From an uncultured Cohaesibacter sp. (GTDB lineage Bacteria; Pseudomonadota; Alphaproteobacteria; Rhizobiales; Cohaesibacteraceae), in NCBI RefSeq assembly GCF_963666525.1, contig NZ_OY762905.1, positions 3,947,501 through 4,011,500 on the forward strand: a stretch of DNA of 64,000 bases. The letters are read 5' to 3'. The notes beneath the pieces are model-generated. The model ran no database searches. It was not told the origin of the DNA and saw only the letters and a program-made list of their open reading frames with translations. The position numbers and the translations under genes are program-made. Shown here one piece after another: positions 25,001 to 34,998 of the stretch; the stretch's first letter is position 1, and each line of letters begins with the position of its first letter.

Positions 25001-26248
25001 TCAGCGGGTGAGCGTTGCCACGCACTCGACATGTGGCGAATAGAGAAACTGGTCCACCGGCGTGACAGAGGCAATCTTGTAGCCTCCATCGACCAAAATG
25101 CGCAGATCACGCGCCAGTGTGCCGGGATTGCACGAAACCGCAACAACCACCGGAATGCGGGTCTTGGCGATTTCCTCGCACTGTGCCTTGGCACCTGCGC
25201 GCGGCGGGTCGAACACCAGTGCGTCGAATTTCTTCATCTCGGCGGCAAGCAACGGACGGCGGAAAAGATCGCGTCGTTCCATCTTGATGCCCTTGAGCTG
25301 ATTGCCAAAGCGCCAGGCCTTCTCCAGCGACTTGATCGCAGCGTCCTCGCTCTCCAGAGCCCAGACCTGAGCCTTTCTGGCAAGCCTGAGGGCAAAGGTG
25401 CCGGAGCCGCAGAACAGGTCGATGACCCGCTTTGCGTCGCCGACGCTATCGATCACCATCTTGGCCATGGCCAGTTCGGCGCTTTCTTCGGCCTGCACAA
25501 AGGCGCCCGGTGGAGGGCTGACTTCGGCTCCGCCCATGGAAAGAAGTGGCGGACGGCGCTCGAGCAGGATGTCGCCATTGGCCGTGAGCCGCGCCAGATC
25601 AAGCGTTTCGGCCATCTCAACGGCCTTGAGATAATCCTGCCCGTCGCGCATGTTCTTGACATCGTCAAGGCTGAGGTCGACCCCTGAGCTGGTAGCCAGC
25701 ATGGTGATGCGGGCCTCGTTCTTCTTGGTCAGGAACAGGGGCAGGAAATCGGCCAGCCTGGGCAGCAGCGCATTGAGGGCAGGGACCAGCAGCGGGCAGC
25801 GATCCACATCGACAACCCGGTTGGAACGTGCTTCATGATAGCCGAACAACAGCCGCCGCCCGATGAGCCGCGCCGTCAGTACAGCCCGCCGCCGTCCGCC
25901 CGGCTGTGTCGCGATCAATGGATGGATGGGCACATCATCGAACCCACGCGAGGTAAGGGCGTCGCGCACCAGTGACGTTTTCCATGCGCCATAAAGGTCG
26001 GCATCCATATGCTGCATGGAACAGCCGCCACAGGTCATGAACAGTGGACATATCGGTTCGGCCCGTTGCGGAGAGGCCGTGATGACATCTTCCAGATCGC
26101 CTCGTTCACCCATGGGAGTGACCCGAACGCGCTCCCCTGCAAGGGCATAGGGGACGTAAAGGCTGCCGCCGCTGTGGTAGGCGATCCCGTCTCCTTTGCC
26201 GCCAAGTTCGTCTATCGTGATTTCAACAGGATCTGTCACCTTGCTCAT
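25001..26248 (-). CDS. class I SAM-dependent RNA (uracil-5-)methyltransferase, RumA/TrmA family
   Basis: Codes for 415 residues. N-terminal TRAM domain (EITIDELGGKGDGIAYHSGG), a four-Cys iron-sulfur site with C67, C73, C76 (CPLFMTCGGCSMQHM) and a fourth Cys near 151, then the methyltransferase domain: VIDLFCGSGTFALRLARKA as SAM site, FDPPRAG, the nucleophilic Cys in AVSCNPGTLARD and the C-terminal FLYSPHVECVATL. These enzymes make 5-methyluridine in 23S rRNA or tRNA. RumA/RlmD-like versus RlmC-like activity cannot be separated by eye. In relatives it lies near dxs and tlyA; here they are 4-10 kb apart. Confidence 0.92.
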   Translation of the reverse strand: MSKVTDPVEITIDELGGKGDGIAYHSGGSLYVPYALAGERVRVTPMGERGDLEDVITASPQRAEPICPLFMTCGGCSMQHMDADLYGAWKTSLVRDALTSRGFDDVPIHPLIATQPGGRRRAVLTARLIGRRLLFGYHEARSNRVVDVDRCPLLVPALNALLPRLADFLPLFLTKKNEARITMLATSSGVDLSLDDVKNMRDGQDYLKAVEMAETLDLARLTANGDILLERRPPLLSMGGAEVSPPPGAFVQAEESAELAMAKMVIDSVGDAKRVIDLFCGSGTFALRLARKAQVWALESEDAAIKSLEKAWRFGNQLKGIKMERRDLFRRPLLAAEMKKFDALVFDPPRAGAKAQCEEIAKTRIPVVVAVSCNPGTLARDLRILVDGGYKIASVTPVDQFLYSPHVECVATLTR

Positions 26249-26632
26249 GGTCCTCCAGAGGGTCCGCGTTCTGGCGTCTCATGGCCCGTGGTTCATGTGA
26301 GAACGCCTTTGTATCCCAAGAAACTATAGGATTCGTGCAGCTTTGTCGTATTGAGAATTTCGTGACGGCGAAAGGACCGGACAGGCCTGCTTTCGAGCTT
26401 TCCACAGCGTAGACCGGGAAACATGATCGAAGGAGCCGGAGAGAGCTAAATGTCATGGGTGCAGATATTCGAGTATAGTTTACGTAAATGAATATTTGAA
26501 CAATCTTTACCAAAAGCGCAGAAGATGGACGCCGTTTAAGGATCTTTCACCGATTGCTCCTATTGATACTGCTACCATGGTTAGTTCTGCCAAATTTGGA
26601 TCACGTGCGATTGGGTGGGTGTGATCTGGAAT
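26249..26632. other. divergent intergenic region
   Basis: Between the RNA methyltransferase (-) and the FecR-domain gene (+). AT-rich around 26470-26520 and carries the palindrome TTTACGTAAA at 26479-26488, a possible operator or promoter element. No gene seen. Confidence 0.4.
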
Positions 26633-27625
26633 ATGGCGCGGACAATAAGAGGACCCTTCTTGAAAACTCTGTTCGCAATTTGTGTTGCGCTTTTCCTGTC
26701 TCTTGGCGCAGTTGTCCAGGCGCAGGAAACCTCCAATCCCGCCTCGGATGCTTGGGAAGTCCAGAAATTGAGCGGCGTTGCCCATGTCTCGGTGGCTGGA
26801 ACTGAGCCTGTGGCGGTTCAGAACGGGCAGGTTCTGCTTGCTGGCCAGACGCTGACGACAGGCCCACGTACTCGATTGATGCTGTCAAACGGCAAGCAGC
26901 ATATCCAGGTCAGCTCAAATACGACACTCAGTCTGCCCCCCGAGGCCGAAACAAAGCCCGACATGACGGTTGTCCGTCAAACGCGGGGCACCATCACGCT
27001 TTCGATCGACAAGCAGCAGAGCCCGCACTTCAAGGTGGAAACACCCTATCTGGTTGCCGTTGTCAAAGGCACCGAGTTTACGGTTTCACTTGATGACGAA
27101 TGGGCCAAGGTGCGTGTGCATGAAGGTGTCGTTGAGGTGAAGAACCAGGTGGAGGACGAGGCTTTTGACGTGAAGGCCGGGGAAGCCGTGACCATGAATG
27201 TGGCAAGCCTTTCTTCCGGCATGGCGGTGTTGTCCGACAAGGGGTTGTTCAAGGGAGGCAATGATACCTCTCAGGCAGGCAGTGCACGATTGACCTTCAG
27301 TGCGCGTGGCGAGGACAGCCCCGAAGAAATGGAGACCGTGAGGCAACGACAGGATCGGGAGCGCTGGCGTGCCAGTCCGATTGGTCGGGTCGGTTTGACG
27401 ATCTCTGACGGTCTGGCGATTGTTGTCGGCTATCTGGGGGAGATCATCAACACCTCCATTGGCTGGGTCACTGGACTTGTTATTGCCGCCATGTCGCCGT
27501 TCATCGATCTGAATGCGCAATTTGCCGGGATCAACTATTGGGTTCGCGTGGCGCTCGTGGGTGTTGTTGCCGGATTGATCCTTGGGCTGGGGTCCCTGTA
27601 TCTCGTATTCTTCCGCCGCCGCTAG
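26633..27625 (+). CDS. FecR-domain membrane protein
   Basis: Codes for 330 residues. N-terminal signal or anchor (FLKTLFAICVALFLSLGAVV, followed by QAQE), then a FecR-like domain at about 45-200: VQNGQVLLAGQTLTTGPRTR, LSLPPEAE, RGTITLSIDK and VETPYLVAVVKGTEFTVSLD, with the characteristic repeated beta strands. The C-terminal part has two or three hydrophobic segments (IGWVTGLVIAAMSPF; VRVALVGVVAGLILGLGSLY) and ends FFRRR. Unlike classical FecR it has no N-terminal cytoplasmic sigma-regulatory segment and no sigma factor gene is adjacent. In other proteobacteria such proteins sit next to adenylate cyclases or CHASE2 proteins; not here. Start could also be the GTG at 26615. Confidence 0.8.
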   Translation: MARTIRGPFLKTLFAICVALFLSLGAVVQAQETSNPASDAWEVQKLSGVAHVSVAGTEPVAVQNGQVLLAGQTLTTGPRTRLMLSNGKQHIQVSSNTTLSLPPEAETKPDMTVVRQTRGTITLSIDKQQSPHFKVETPYLVAVVKGTEFTVSLDDEWAKVRVHEGVVEVKNQVEDEAFDVKAGEAVTMNVASLSSGMAVLSDKGLFKGGNDTSQAGSARLTFSARGEDSPEEMETVRQRQDRERWRASPIGRVGLTISDGLAIVVGYLGEIINTSIGWVTGLVIAAMSPFIDLNAQFAGINYWVRVALVGVVAGLILGLGSLYLVFFRRR

Positions 27626-27651
27626 AATTCAAGGGCAGCGCAAATGGTGCA

Positions 27652-27686
27652 AAAAACCCGCCTCGATCGGATCGCGGCGGGTTTTT
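27652..27686. terminator. bidirectional Rho-independent terminator
   Basis: Arms AAAAACCCGCC and GGCGGGTTTTT, shared by the FecR-domain gene (+) and purD (-), which converge here. Confidence 0.88.
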
Positions 27687-27723
27687 CTTATCGGTATGAG
27701 GCAGAGCGTCTTTGCGCCTGATG

Positions 27724-29016
27724 TCAGGCTTTCTGCTCGCGGGCCACAGCTCGCCAGCCAATGTCGCGACGGCAGAAGCCATTGTCCCAGCGCACGGCAT
27801 CGACCGCCTTGTAGGCAAGGCTCTGGGCTTCCGTCACGGTCTTGCCGCGGGCACAGACGTTGAGCACACGACCGCCGGTCGCCAACAGTTTGCCGTCTTT
27901 CTTGGCCGTGCCAGCGTGGAAAACCGTGACGCCTTCGATGGCTTCGGCGGCGGAGAGGTCCTCAATCACGGTGCCCTTCTCATAGGAGCCGGGGTAACCC
28001 TTGGAGGCGAGCACCACATTCATCACCACATCGTCAGACCACTTGGCGTCGACGCCTTCCAGCTCGCCCTTGGCTGCAGCAAGCAGCAGTTCGAGCAGGT
28101 CGCTTTCAAGGCGCATCATGAGGGTCTGGCACTCCGGATCACCGAAGCGGACGTTATATTCGATCAGCTCTGGCCCTTTTTCGGTGATCATCAGGCCAAC
28201 GAACAGAATGCCGGTGAATGGGGCGCCGCGGCTGGCCATGCCGTTTATGGTCGGACGAACAATCTTCTCCATGACCTCTTCCGTGAGGGCATCGGTCATC
28301 ACCGGAGCCGGGCTGTAGGCACCCATGCCGCCGGTGTTTGGGCCGGTATCGCCTTCGCCAACCGGCTTGTGATCCTGTGCCGAAGCCAGATGCAGAGCGG
28401 TCTTGCCATCGCACAGCGCAAACAGGCTGGCTTCCTCACCCTGCAGGAAAGCTTCGATCACCACTTCCGCTCCGGCATCGCCAAACGCGCCGTCGAAACA
28501 TTCCCTGATGGCAGCTTCCGCTTCAGCGTTGCTCATGGCCACGGTCACGCCCTTGCCGGCAGCAAGGCCATCGGCCTTGACAACGATCGGAGCCGGATGA
28601 TCCTTCAGATAGGCCAGCGCCGAGGGGCAATCGCCAAAGCGCGCATAGGCTGCTGTCGGGATGTCGAATTCGGCACACAGATCCTTGGTATAGCCCTTGG
28701 AACCTTCTAGCTGGGCGGCCTCTTTCGAAGGGCCGAAGGTCAGGATGCCTGCGTCCGTGAGGCTGTCGACCAGACCATCCACCAGCGGTGCTTCCGGGCC
28801 GACAATCACAAAGTCGATGGCTTTGTCCTGGCAAAAGGCGATGACCGCATCGTGATCGCTCTCGCTGATGTCGGCCTTTTGCGCCAGTGTCAGGATCCCG
28901 GCGTTGCCCGGTGCCACATAGAGTGCGCCAAGACGGGGAGAGGCTTTCAGACGATAGGCCAGCGCATGCTCGCGCCCGCCAGAGCCGATGAGAAGGACGT
29001 TGAGGCGATCGGTCAT
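27724..29016 (-). CDS. purD: phosphoribosylamine--glycine ligase
   Basis: Codes for 430 residues, the usual GARS length. It joins phosphoribosylamine and glycine with ATP, the second purine synthesis step. Seen: [19 protein letters not shown] at the N terminus, [13 protein letters not shown], the ATP-grasp region ([49 protein letters not shown]) and [10 protein letters not shown]. The ATG at 29016 is preferred to a GTG nine bases earlier, because AAAGGTGG is then seven bases away. Divergent from ubiA. Complete, no anomalies. Confidence 0.97.
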   Translation of the reverse strand: MTDRLNVLLIGSGGREHALAYRLKASPRLGALYVAPGNAGILTLAQKADISESDHDAVIAFCQDKAIDFVIVGPEAPLVDGLVDSLTDAGILTFGPSKEAAQLEGSKGYTKDLCAEFDIPTAAYARFGDCPSALAYLKDHPAPIVVKADGLAAGKGVTVAMSNAEAEAAIRECFDGAFGDAGAEVVIEAFLQGEEASLFALCDGKTALHLASAQDHKPVGEGDTGPNTGGMGAYSPAPVMTDALTEEVMEKIVRPTINGMASRGAPFTGILFVGLMITEKGPELIEYNVRFGDPECQTLMMRLESDLLELLLAAAKGELEGVDAKWSDDVVMNVVLASKGYPGSYEKGTVIEDLSAAEAIEGVTVFHAGTAKKDGKLLATGGRVLNVCARGKTVTEAQSLAYKAVDAVRWDNGFCRRDIGWRAVAREQKA

Positions 29017-29434
29017 CAGGGCCACCTTTTGGTAGAGAGCCTATGATACGGCTCTGGAAAACACGGAATGGAACAGATGCACGTCTGCTACCCTTCAGCC
29101 GCTGCAAAATCAAGCCCACAAGGCAATTGTTGCCCAAAAAGCCATGGTCAAATGCCGAAATGGCAACGCCTCACGTGATTTTGTCCGTATATGTCGGTTG
29201 CCTTTGCTCGCCGCCCCCCCCACATAAAGGGCGCATGACCGGGTTTGCGCGGAGCGCAGAGAGCGATCCGCAGTTACATGCAAATTGTAATTAATATAGA
29301 TAATACAAAAGGATACCGTAGCAGGACAAATCAATACAATTTGGGGTGTTGACCTTACTGCACGCTTCGGGCAAAGCTCACAACAGAGATTGGACTACCT
29401 TTCTGGCTTACTTTTCACGACCAAGGACATTGCA
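29017..29434. other. divergent purD/ubiA promoter region
   Basis: About 400 bases, AT-rich at 29275-29345. Contains a run of eight C (29213-29220 region). No gene or riboswitch recognised. Confidence 0.4.
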
Positions 29435-30388
29435 ATGAAAGATCAGGCGACACTGGGAGAGGGGCGCGTTGCTGATGCTGTGCGCGGCCATTGGGCAGAT
29501 ACGCTTCTGCCTTTCTGGTTCCGGCCCTATGCCCGCCTGTCCCGGCTGGAGCGCCCGATTGGCTGGTGGCTGCTGCTGTGGCCCTGTCTGTGGTCGATGA
29601 CGTTGGCGGTATCCACCGCTGGCTCCGGGCTCATTCCCTCGGTCGAGCAGATCCTCTTTTACGGTGCGGCCTTCTGGCTTGGCGCTGTCGCCATGCGCGG
29701 GGCGGGCTGCACCTACAACGATCTGGTTGATCAGAATATCGATGAAAAGGTCGAGCGTACCCGTTCCCGTCCGCTGCCGAGTCATCAGGTGTCCCGCCGT
29801 AACGCATGGGGCTGGCTCATCGCCCAGCTGCTTATCGGTCTCTTTGTTCTGTTGCAGTTCAACAGCTACACGATCTGGCTTGGCTTTGCCTCGCTCAGTG
29901 TCGTTGCGATCTATCCCTTCATGAAGCGGATCACCCACTGGCCGCAGCTGGTGCTCGGACTTGCCTTCTCCTGGGGGGCTCTGGTCGGCTGGACGGCGAT
30001 CACCGGCCAACTGGCGCTGGCTCCGGTGATGATGTATCTGGGTGCCATCGTCTGGACCATCGGATACGACACCATCTATGCCCATCAGGACAAGGAAGAT
30101 GATGTCATGATCGGGGTCAAGTCTACCGCACTGCTGTTCGCCGAGAACACCCGCGAATGGCTGATCCTCTTCTATGCGGTCATGGTGCTGTGCATGGCCA
30201 TCTGCTTTGTCATCTCCGGTGTATCATGGCCCGCCTTTGTCGGCCTAGCCATTGCCGCCGCTCATATGGGCTGGCAGATCTGGACCCTTGAGATCGGCAA
30301 CGCAGGCCAGTGCCTTGCGCTCTTCCGCTCGAACACCCAGATCGGCTGGATCATTTTCGCCGGGCTGCTGATCAGCGTCTGGGCCTAG
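29435..30388 (+). CDS. ubiA: 4-hydroxybenzoate polyprenyltransferase
   Basis: Codes for 317 residues. It attaches the polyprenyl tail to 4-hydroxybenzoate in ubiquinone synthesis, in the inner membrane. Seen: RLSRLERPIGWWLLLWPCLW, the first Asp-rich motif NDLVDQNIDEKVERTRSRPL, and the second motif YDTIYAHQDKEDD, with eight or nine hydrophobic helices. The ATG was chosen for AAGGACA upstream; a TTG 45 bases earlier extends the frame. Convergent with tlyA across about 45 bases. Confidence 0.95.
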   Translation: MKDQATLGEGRVADAVRGHWADTLLPFWFRPYARLSRLERPIGWWLLLWPCLWSMTLAVSTAGSGLIPSVEQILFYGAAFWLGAVAMRGAGCTYNDLVDQNIDEKVERTRSRPLPSHQVSRRNAWGWLIAQLLIGLFVLLQFNSYTIWLGFASLSVVAIYPFMKRITHWPQLVLGLAFSWGALVGWTAITGQLALAPVMMYLGAIVWTIGYDTIYAHQDKEDDVMIGVKSTALLFAENTREWLILFYAVMVLCMAICFVISGVSWPAFVGLAIAAAHMGWQIWTLEIGNAGQCLALFRSNTQIGWIIFAGLLISVWA

Positions 30389-30433
30389 GACCAGCCCGGA
30401 GTCATTTGGTCAGCCAAGCATCCGGCGCATGTC

Positions 30434-31189
30434 TCAGCCTGCCTTGACCGCACCGAGCAGATATTCCTTGTTGCCATCCCCACCGAGGATGGGCGAGGGG
30501 ATCAGATCCCGAACGGCCCAGCCTGCCGTGGCAGCATCCTCGTTGCCATCAAGCCAGTTGGCGATGGCCTGGGCTGCCCGTTCGCCTTCGGCAGCATCCC
30601 GCACCAGCCCGCCCTTGCCGATACCGTCCTTGCCCACTTCGAACTGAGGCTTGACCAGCAGCACTGCAAAGCTGCCTTCCTCGGCCATGGAAAGGGCCGC
30701 TGGCAGGGCCAGCTTGAGCGAAATGAAGGAAACATCGCTGACCAGAGCGCTAAACGGCACTGGCACATGGTTCCTGTCCAGATGCCGGGCATTCACGCCT
30801 TCCAGCGAATGAAGGGACGGGTTGGCCAGCAGACTCGGATGCATCTGGTCGTGGCCGACATCGATGCCATAGACCTCGCTCGCTCCGCGCTCCAGCAACA
30901 CCTGACAGAAGCCTCCCGTCGATGCGCCTATGTCGACGGCGACCCGTCCCGTCGGATCAAAACCGAAATGGTCAAGGCCGCCAATCAGCTTGAGAGCCGC
31001 GCGCGAAACATAACCCGCCGCCGGATCGGTGATGGCAAGGGCTGTCTCAGGCCCGACCATCTGGCTTGCCTTGGCCGCAGGCTGGCCATCCACCAGCGCA
31101 AAGCCGCGTTTGATCACATCCCGCGCCCGCGCCCGGCTGGCGCAAAGGCCGCGCTCTACCAGTGCCTGATCAAGGCGCAGTTTGGCCAT
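30434..31189 (-). CDS. tlyA: TlyA-family rRNA (cytidine-2'-O) methyltransferase
   Basis: Codes for 251 residues. N-terminal S4 RNA-binding domain (MAKLRLDQALVERGLCASRA, RDVIKRGFALVDG) followed by an FtsJ-like methyltransferase: AVDIGASTGGFCQVLLERGA as SAM site, YGIDVGHDQMHP, SDVSFISLKLALP, LVKPQFEVGKD. TlyA 2'-O-methylates cytidines in 16S and/or 23S rRNA, which affects capreomycin sensitivity; the older name 'hemolysin A' is misleading. The start keeps the canonical N terminus. In relatives it sits immediately beside dxs; here SCO, LysE, VOC, hydrolase and TPR genes lie in between. Confidence 0.92.
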   Translation of the reverse strand: MAKLRLDQALVERGLCASRARARDVIKRGFALVDGQPAAKASQMVGPETALAITDPAAGYVSRAALKLIGGLDHFGFDPTGRVAVDIGASTGGFCQVLLERGASEVYGIDVGHDQMHPSLLANPSLHSLEGVNARHLDRNHVPVPFSALVSDVSFISLKLALPAALSMAEEGSFAVLLVKPQFEVGKDGIGKGGLVRDAAEGERAAQAIANWLDGNEDAATAGWAVRDLIPSPILGGDGNKEYLLGAVKAG

Positions 31190-31270
31190 GGCGTTTATCC
31201 TCGCATGCTCTTTCAATGATAGTTCGTCAATAGAGCGCCGAGGCGGGCAAATCAAGGGGGCTTGCCGGGA

Positions 31271-31294
31271 TGCCAGTGCTATTGGGCACTGGCA
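31271..31294 (-). terminator. hairpin overlapping the SCO gene stop codon
   Basis: Perfect 9-bp stem TGCCAGTGC / GCACTGGCA with a six-base loop; it includes the last codons and stop of the SCO gene. No T-run follows. Confidence 0.4.
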
Positions 31295-31902
31295 ATGAGG
31301 TTGCGCAGTTTCTTGACGGCACTGTCATGATCCTCGCCATAGGAGATGGTGCCGGAGAATTCGCCGCCCTTTTTCATCAGAAACACCGACGCTGTGTGAT
31401 CCATGACATAGTCGCCATCGTCGCTTTCATCTTCCACTTTCTTGGCGTAGACCTTGTAGGCGCTGATCACGGCATCGGTCTGTTCACGAGTGCCCCTGAG
31501 GCCGATGAGCTGATCAAAGAAGGCATTTACATAATCTCCCATGGCTTCCTGCGTGTCGCGTTCGGGGTCGACCGTGATGAAGACGAAATTCATCTTACTG
31601 GCGTCTTCCCCCAACTCCTCCACCCACAGGGTCATTTCGCTAAGGGTCGTCGGGCAGACGTCCGGACAGAAGGTATAGCCGAAATAGATCGCCATGGGCT
31701 TGTCGGCAAAGTCGGCATAGGTAACCGGTTTGCCGGTGTGATCGGTGAGGGAGAAATCGCCACCGATCTGGACTGCGGTCTGGCCCTGCTGGGTCTTCTG
31801 AACCATCAACTCGTTGCTGTACCAGGAAAAGATCAGAAACCCCAGTCCGATGGCGACGACAAGTGTGAGGAGCCAGGAGACGAGGCGGAAGAGTGCTTTC
31901 AT
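31279..31902 (-). CDS. SCO1/SenC family copper chaperone
   Basis: Codes for 207 residues. One N-terminal membrane anchor (about 8-27, VSWLLTLVVAIGLGFLIFSW) and a thioredoxin-like periplasmic domain with the copper/redox site C79-x3-C83 (YTFCPDVCPTT) and the distal His in MDHTASVF. SCO proteins deliver Cu(I) to the CuA site of cytochrome c oxidase or keep its cysteines reduced. The fold is complete. No oxidase gene in the window. It may be transcribed with the following tlyA, but a hairpin separates them. Confidence 0.93.
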   Translation of the reverse strand: MKALFRLVSWLLTLVVAIGLGFLIFSWYSNELMVQKTQQGQTAVQIGGDFSLTDHTGKPVTYADFADKPMAIYFGYTFCPDVCPTTLSEMTLWVEELGEDASKMNFVFITVDPERDTQEAMGDYVNAFFDQLIGLRGTREQTDAVISAYKVYAKKVEDESDDGDYVMDHTASVFLMKKGGEFSGTISYGEDHDSAVKKLRNLIASAQ

Positions 31903-32115
31903 GGGGCTTTCCTGCAGCTGGGTGAATGGGAGACCGACAGACCGTCGAAAGAGCCTTCAGTTTTCACAGCCGAGCCGACAAGTCAACCGGGCGAAACTGC
32001 ACATGAGGCTTAAGAATGAAATACGCCTCAGAAACTGCGCTTGTATCATCCGTCTCGTGGCGCATGCATGGAGCCTGTGGTGTGAAAGCCCCGGATCGTA
32101 TCGAGAGGCCAGCCG

Positions 32116-32748
32116 TCAGCGATGGGTGAGGGCCAGCTTGATGCCAAAAACCAGCAGCAGCAATCCGGTGGCGCCATTGAGGCTGCGCGCCACGAGCGGG
32201 CGCGCAAGATAGCGACGCGCCTTGTGGACCATCAGCGCAAGACCACCCTGCCAGATCATGCCCAGCAAGAAATGGATCGCAGCCACCATCAGCGATTGCC
32301 AGAGTGCCGATTGGGTCGGGTCGATGAACTGCGGCAGAAACATCATGTAGAAGAGAATTGGCTTGGGGTTGAGCACATTGGACAGGATGCCCTCGCGATA
32401 GGCGGTAAGCAGGGTCACCGGGCGGCCGCCTTCCTGTGCGATCACCAGCCCATGACCACGCCATGCCGCCAGAAGGGACTGGCTTGCCAGATAGATGATG
32501 AACAGCGCTCCGGCGAATTTGAGCACCATGAACAGATAGGCTGACTGCAGCAGGATCATGGAAAGCCCGAGCGCGGAAATCGTTGCGTGGACAAACAGCC
32601 CCGAACAGATGCCGAAGCTGGTGGTAAAACCATCGGCAAATCCGCCGCGTGCCGCATTGCGCAGTACCAGCACCGAATCCATTCCCGGAGCCATTGTCAG
32701 CGCCGTGAGAGCAAGAATGATGGTCAGAAAGGGAAAATGCTCGAACAT
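32116..32748 (-). CDS. LysE/RhtB family amino-acid exporter
   Basis: Codes for 210 residues with six hydrophobic helices. Family marks: TMAPGMDSVLVLRNAARGGF near the start, FGICSGLFVHATISALGLSM, and NPKPILFYMMFLPQFIDP in the third helix pair. LysE/RhtB carriers export amino acids such as lysine, homoserine, threonine or their analogues; the substrate cannot be read from sequence. Tail to an upstream VOC-family gene on the same strand, 225 bases apart. Confidence 0.9.
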   Translation of the reverse strand: MFEHFPFLTIILALTALTMAPGMDSVLVLRNAARGGFADGFTTSFGICSGLFVHATISALGLSMILLQSAYLFMVLKFAGALFIIYLASQSLLAAWRGHGLVIAQEGGRPVTLLTAYREGILSNVLNPKPILFYMMFLPQFIDPTQSALWQSLMVAAIHFLLGMIWQGGLALMVHKARRYLARPLVARSLNGATGLLLLVFGIKLALTHR

Positions 32749-32973
32749 GACAGGCCTCGCGAAAAGAGGGAAAGACCAAACAGAGAATTGCGGATTACCC
32801 GCCCCATGGTCTTTGGAAATGCCAAAGGGCAGAAAGGGAGAGAGATTTCTCGGCGGACGGCAAAGCGCCGGGGACGGATGATAGGACCGGACGGGCAGCA
32901 CGGCAACCGGGTTTTGTCGCAAGCGTACCGTTCTGCCCGACCTTTGGCAAAAGGGGCTGAAAAGCGCCGACTG

Positions 32974-33402
32974 TCAACCCTCGAACTGTTCGTGCGCACC
33001 CCAGAACATGGCCTCGATCTTGTTGCCGTCTAGATCCCTTACGAAGCAACCGTAATACTGGTCGCCGTAATCGGGCCGTGGGCCGGGTTCGCCATCCGGT
33101 GTTGCGCCCAGTTCCTGCGCCTTGTCCCAAAAGGCATGAACGGCCTCCTTGGTGAGAGCAAGAAAGGCGAAATGTGCGCCATTGCCAACGGTTGCGGTCT
33201 GTCGGTCATGCGGTGTCTGCACCCAGAATTCCGGATGGGTCTTGCCAAAGGCGATTGCCCCTACCTCGCCGGGCACGTCGACTTCCATGATGACCTTGGC
33301 TCCGATTGTGGGCAGCAGGGCCTTGTAGAAATCGCGGGCCTTGGGGAAGTCGTTGGTGCCGATCGAAACATGCGCCATGATGATGGGTGGTTCGCTGGTC
33401 AT
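32974..33402 (-). CDS. VOC (glyoxalase/bleomycin-resistance) family protein
   Basis: Codes for 142 residues; GGAG precedes the ATG. One VOC module of two beta-alpha-beta3 units: MAHVSIGTNDFPKARDFYKA, with the first metal-type His, then FWVQTPHDRQTATVG, AHFAFLALTKEAVHAFWDKA, and the closing CFVRDLDGNKIEAMFWG with Asp-Gly-Asn and the terminal Glu. This matches the subfamily often seen in Rhizobiales. Substrate unknown; drug binding or an isomerase/dioxygenase role are possible. Confidence 0.85.
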   Translation of the reverse strand: MTSEPPIIMAHVSIGTNDFPKARDFYKALLPTIGAKVIMEVDVPGEVGAIAFGKTHPEFWVQTPHDRQTATVGNGAHFAFLALTKEAVHAFWDKAQELGATPDGEPGPRPDYGDQYYGCFVRDLDGNKIEAMFWGAHEQFEG

Positions 33403-33674
33403 TGATAACTCCGATGTGAAAAATGTTCATGAAATGTTCTTTTCTGAGAGTGATCCTTCTGGCCCCATGCGTCAATCGGGATTTTTGCCCATGCGGCAAG
33501 AAGGCCGCAGAGACTGCGATGGTGCTGGCGCGGCATGGAAAATGGTGGATCGGTGTGTAGCCGGTTGTATTTTCTTGCAAAGTGCGCTTCAGTTCGATGT
33601 CGGCAAGTCGCAGCGGATATCGAATTTTTGTTGCGGCCTTTCACGGCACGAAAGGCAATGTCAGGGAGGAACCG

Positions 33675-34799
33675 ATGACGCCGCCGGATCATCAGCCAGA
33701 CAAAAGTGAGGACGGGCCTGTCGCGATCTCCAGCAGCAATCTGCCGGACTTCTATCCGGTAATGAAGCAGAAGCTCACCTTTCCTCTTGCCTTCACTTCC
33801 GGCGATCCGGAGCGCTGGCGGCAGGAGACGCGGGCCACCGCTGCGGATCTCATGCTCCCCGATGGAGCAGCCGGACTGCCGGGAGGAACGGCCTCTGATC
33901 CGCCATTTGCGCCTGCACTGCAGGATAGCGTCGATCGGGGGGAATTTGTGGCCCATCGTGTGGCCTTCAACGTGACTGCAGAAAGCCGGATCACGGCACT
34001 GGTGCTGGAGCCGAAGGGCGAGGGGCCTTTCCCCGCCGTCCTTCTGTTGCATGATCACGGGTCCCGCTTTGACATCGGCAAGGAAAAGGGCATTCGCCCG
34101 TGGTATGACGAGGCACGGCTTGAGGCCTCCCGAGACTGGTCTGGCCGCTATTTCTCCGGTCTGTTTCCCGGGGAGGAACTGGCGCGCCGCGGCTATGTGG
34201 TTGTGGCGACCGATGCCCTCGGTTGGGGAGACCGGATTGGCAACGGCTATGAGGCGCAACAGGCGCTGGCCTGCAATCTCCTCAATCTCGGCTGTTCGCT
34301 GGCCGGGCTGGTTGCGGCAGAGGACATCCGCACCGCCCGATTTGTCAAGTCCCTGCCGAAGGTGGACCCAGATCGGCTGGCCGCCGTAGGCTTCAGTTTC
34401 GGTGCCTTTCGTGCCTGGCAATTGGCAGCCCTGTCCGATGACGTCAAGGCGGCCGTCGCTGTGTCTTGGATGGCGACGATCGACGGTCTGATGGTGCCGG
34501 GCAACAACCAGCTGCGCGGTCAGTCGGCGTGGTACATGACCCATCCCGGCCTTGCCAAATGCCTTGACTATCCCGATGTCGCAGCGCTCGCCGCCCCCAA
34601 GCCGCTTTATTTCATGTCAGGCGAAGATGATCCGCTCTTTCCGCCGCAGGCAGTACAGCAGGCCTATGACAGGATGCAAACGGTTTGGTCAGCCTTCGGA
34701 AAAACCGAAAAGCTGCGTACCGAGATCTGGCCAGGTGGCCATGTGTTCACTCGTGACCGCCAGCAGGCCGCCTTCGATTGGCTCGCCGCTTGTGTCTGA
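33675..34799 (+). CDS. alpha/beta hydrolase, dienelactone-hydrolase-like
   Basis: Codes for 374 residues from an ATG with AGGGAGGA upstream; a longer in-frame start has none. Core alpha/beta-hydrolase motifs: LLLHDHGSRFDIGKEKGIRP as the oxyanion strand, nucleophile Ser in VGFSFGAFRA (GxSxG), acid in SGEDDPLFPP and catalytic His in WPGGHVFTRD. An unusually long N-terminal extension (about 120 residues) precedes the fold, resembling acetyl-xylan-esterase/dienelactone hydrolase proteins annotated in carbohydrate degraders. No signal peptide, so cytoplasmic. Neighbours give no hint; the true ester substrate is unknown. Confidence 0.8.
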   Translation: MTPPDHQPDKSEDGPVAISSSNLPDFYPVMKQKLTFPLAFTSGDPERWRQETRATAADLMLPDGAAGLPGGTASDPPFAPALQDSVDRGEFVAHRVAFNVTAESRITALVLEPKGEGPFPAVLLLHDHGSRFDIGKEKGIRPWYDEARLEASRDWSGRYFSGLFPGEELARRGYVVVATDALGWGDRIGNGYEAQQALACNLLNLGCSLAGLVAAEDIRTARFVKSLPKVDPDRLAAVGFSFGAFRAWQLAALSDDVKAAVAVSWMATIDGLMVPGNNQLRGQSAWYMTHPGLAKCLDYPDVAALAAPKPLYFMSGEDDPLFPPQAVQQAYDRMQTVWSAFGKTEKLRTEIWPGGHVFTRDRQQAAFDWLAACV

Positions 34800-34998
34800 G
34801 ACCGGAATTCTCTTGTGGACATGACGCTGGCTGTTACAAAAAGTCGTCACAAATTTGCTATCAGTTCAATTTGTGTCTTTGCTTCAGAGCCTTAGGGGCT
34901 GAAGGACAGACCTTCTATACTCGGAAGCCAAGCGGTGCGACGTCAGGATTGCCGGGGTTACTTCAAAGTAGAAGAGTGACGGGACGGCAAGGGCTTCC

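Noticed and set aside
34817-34899. Short plus-strand frame starting MTLAVTKSRHK between the hydrolase and TPR genes
   Set aside because: 24 codons, no Shine-Dalgarno sequence, no protein-like pattern.
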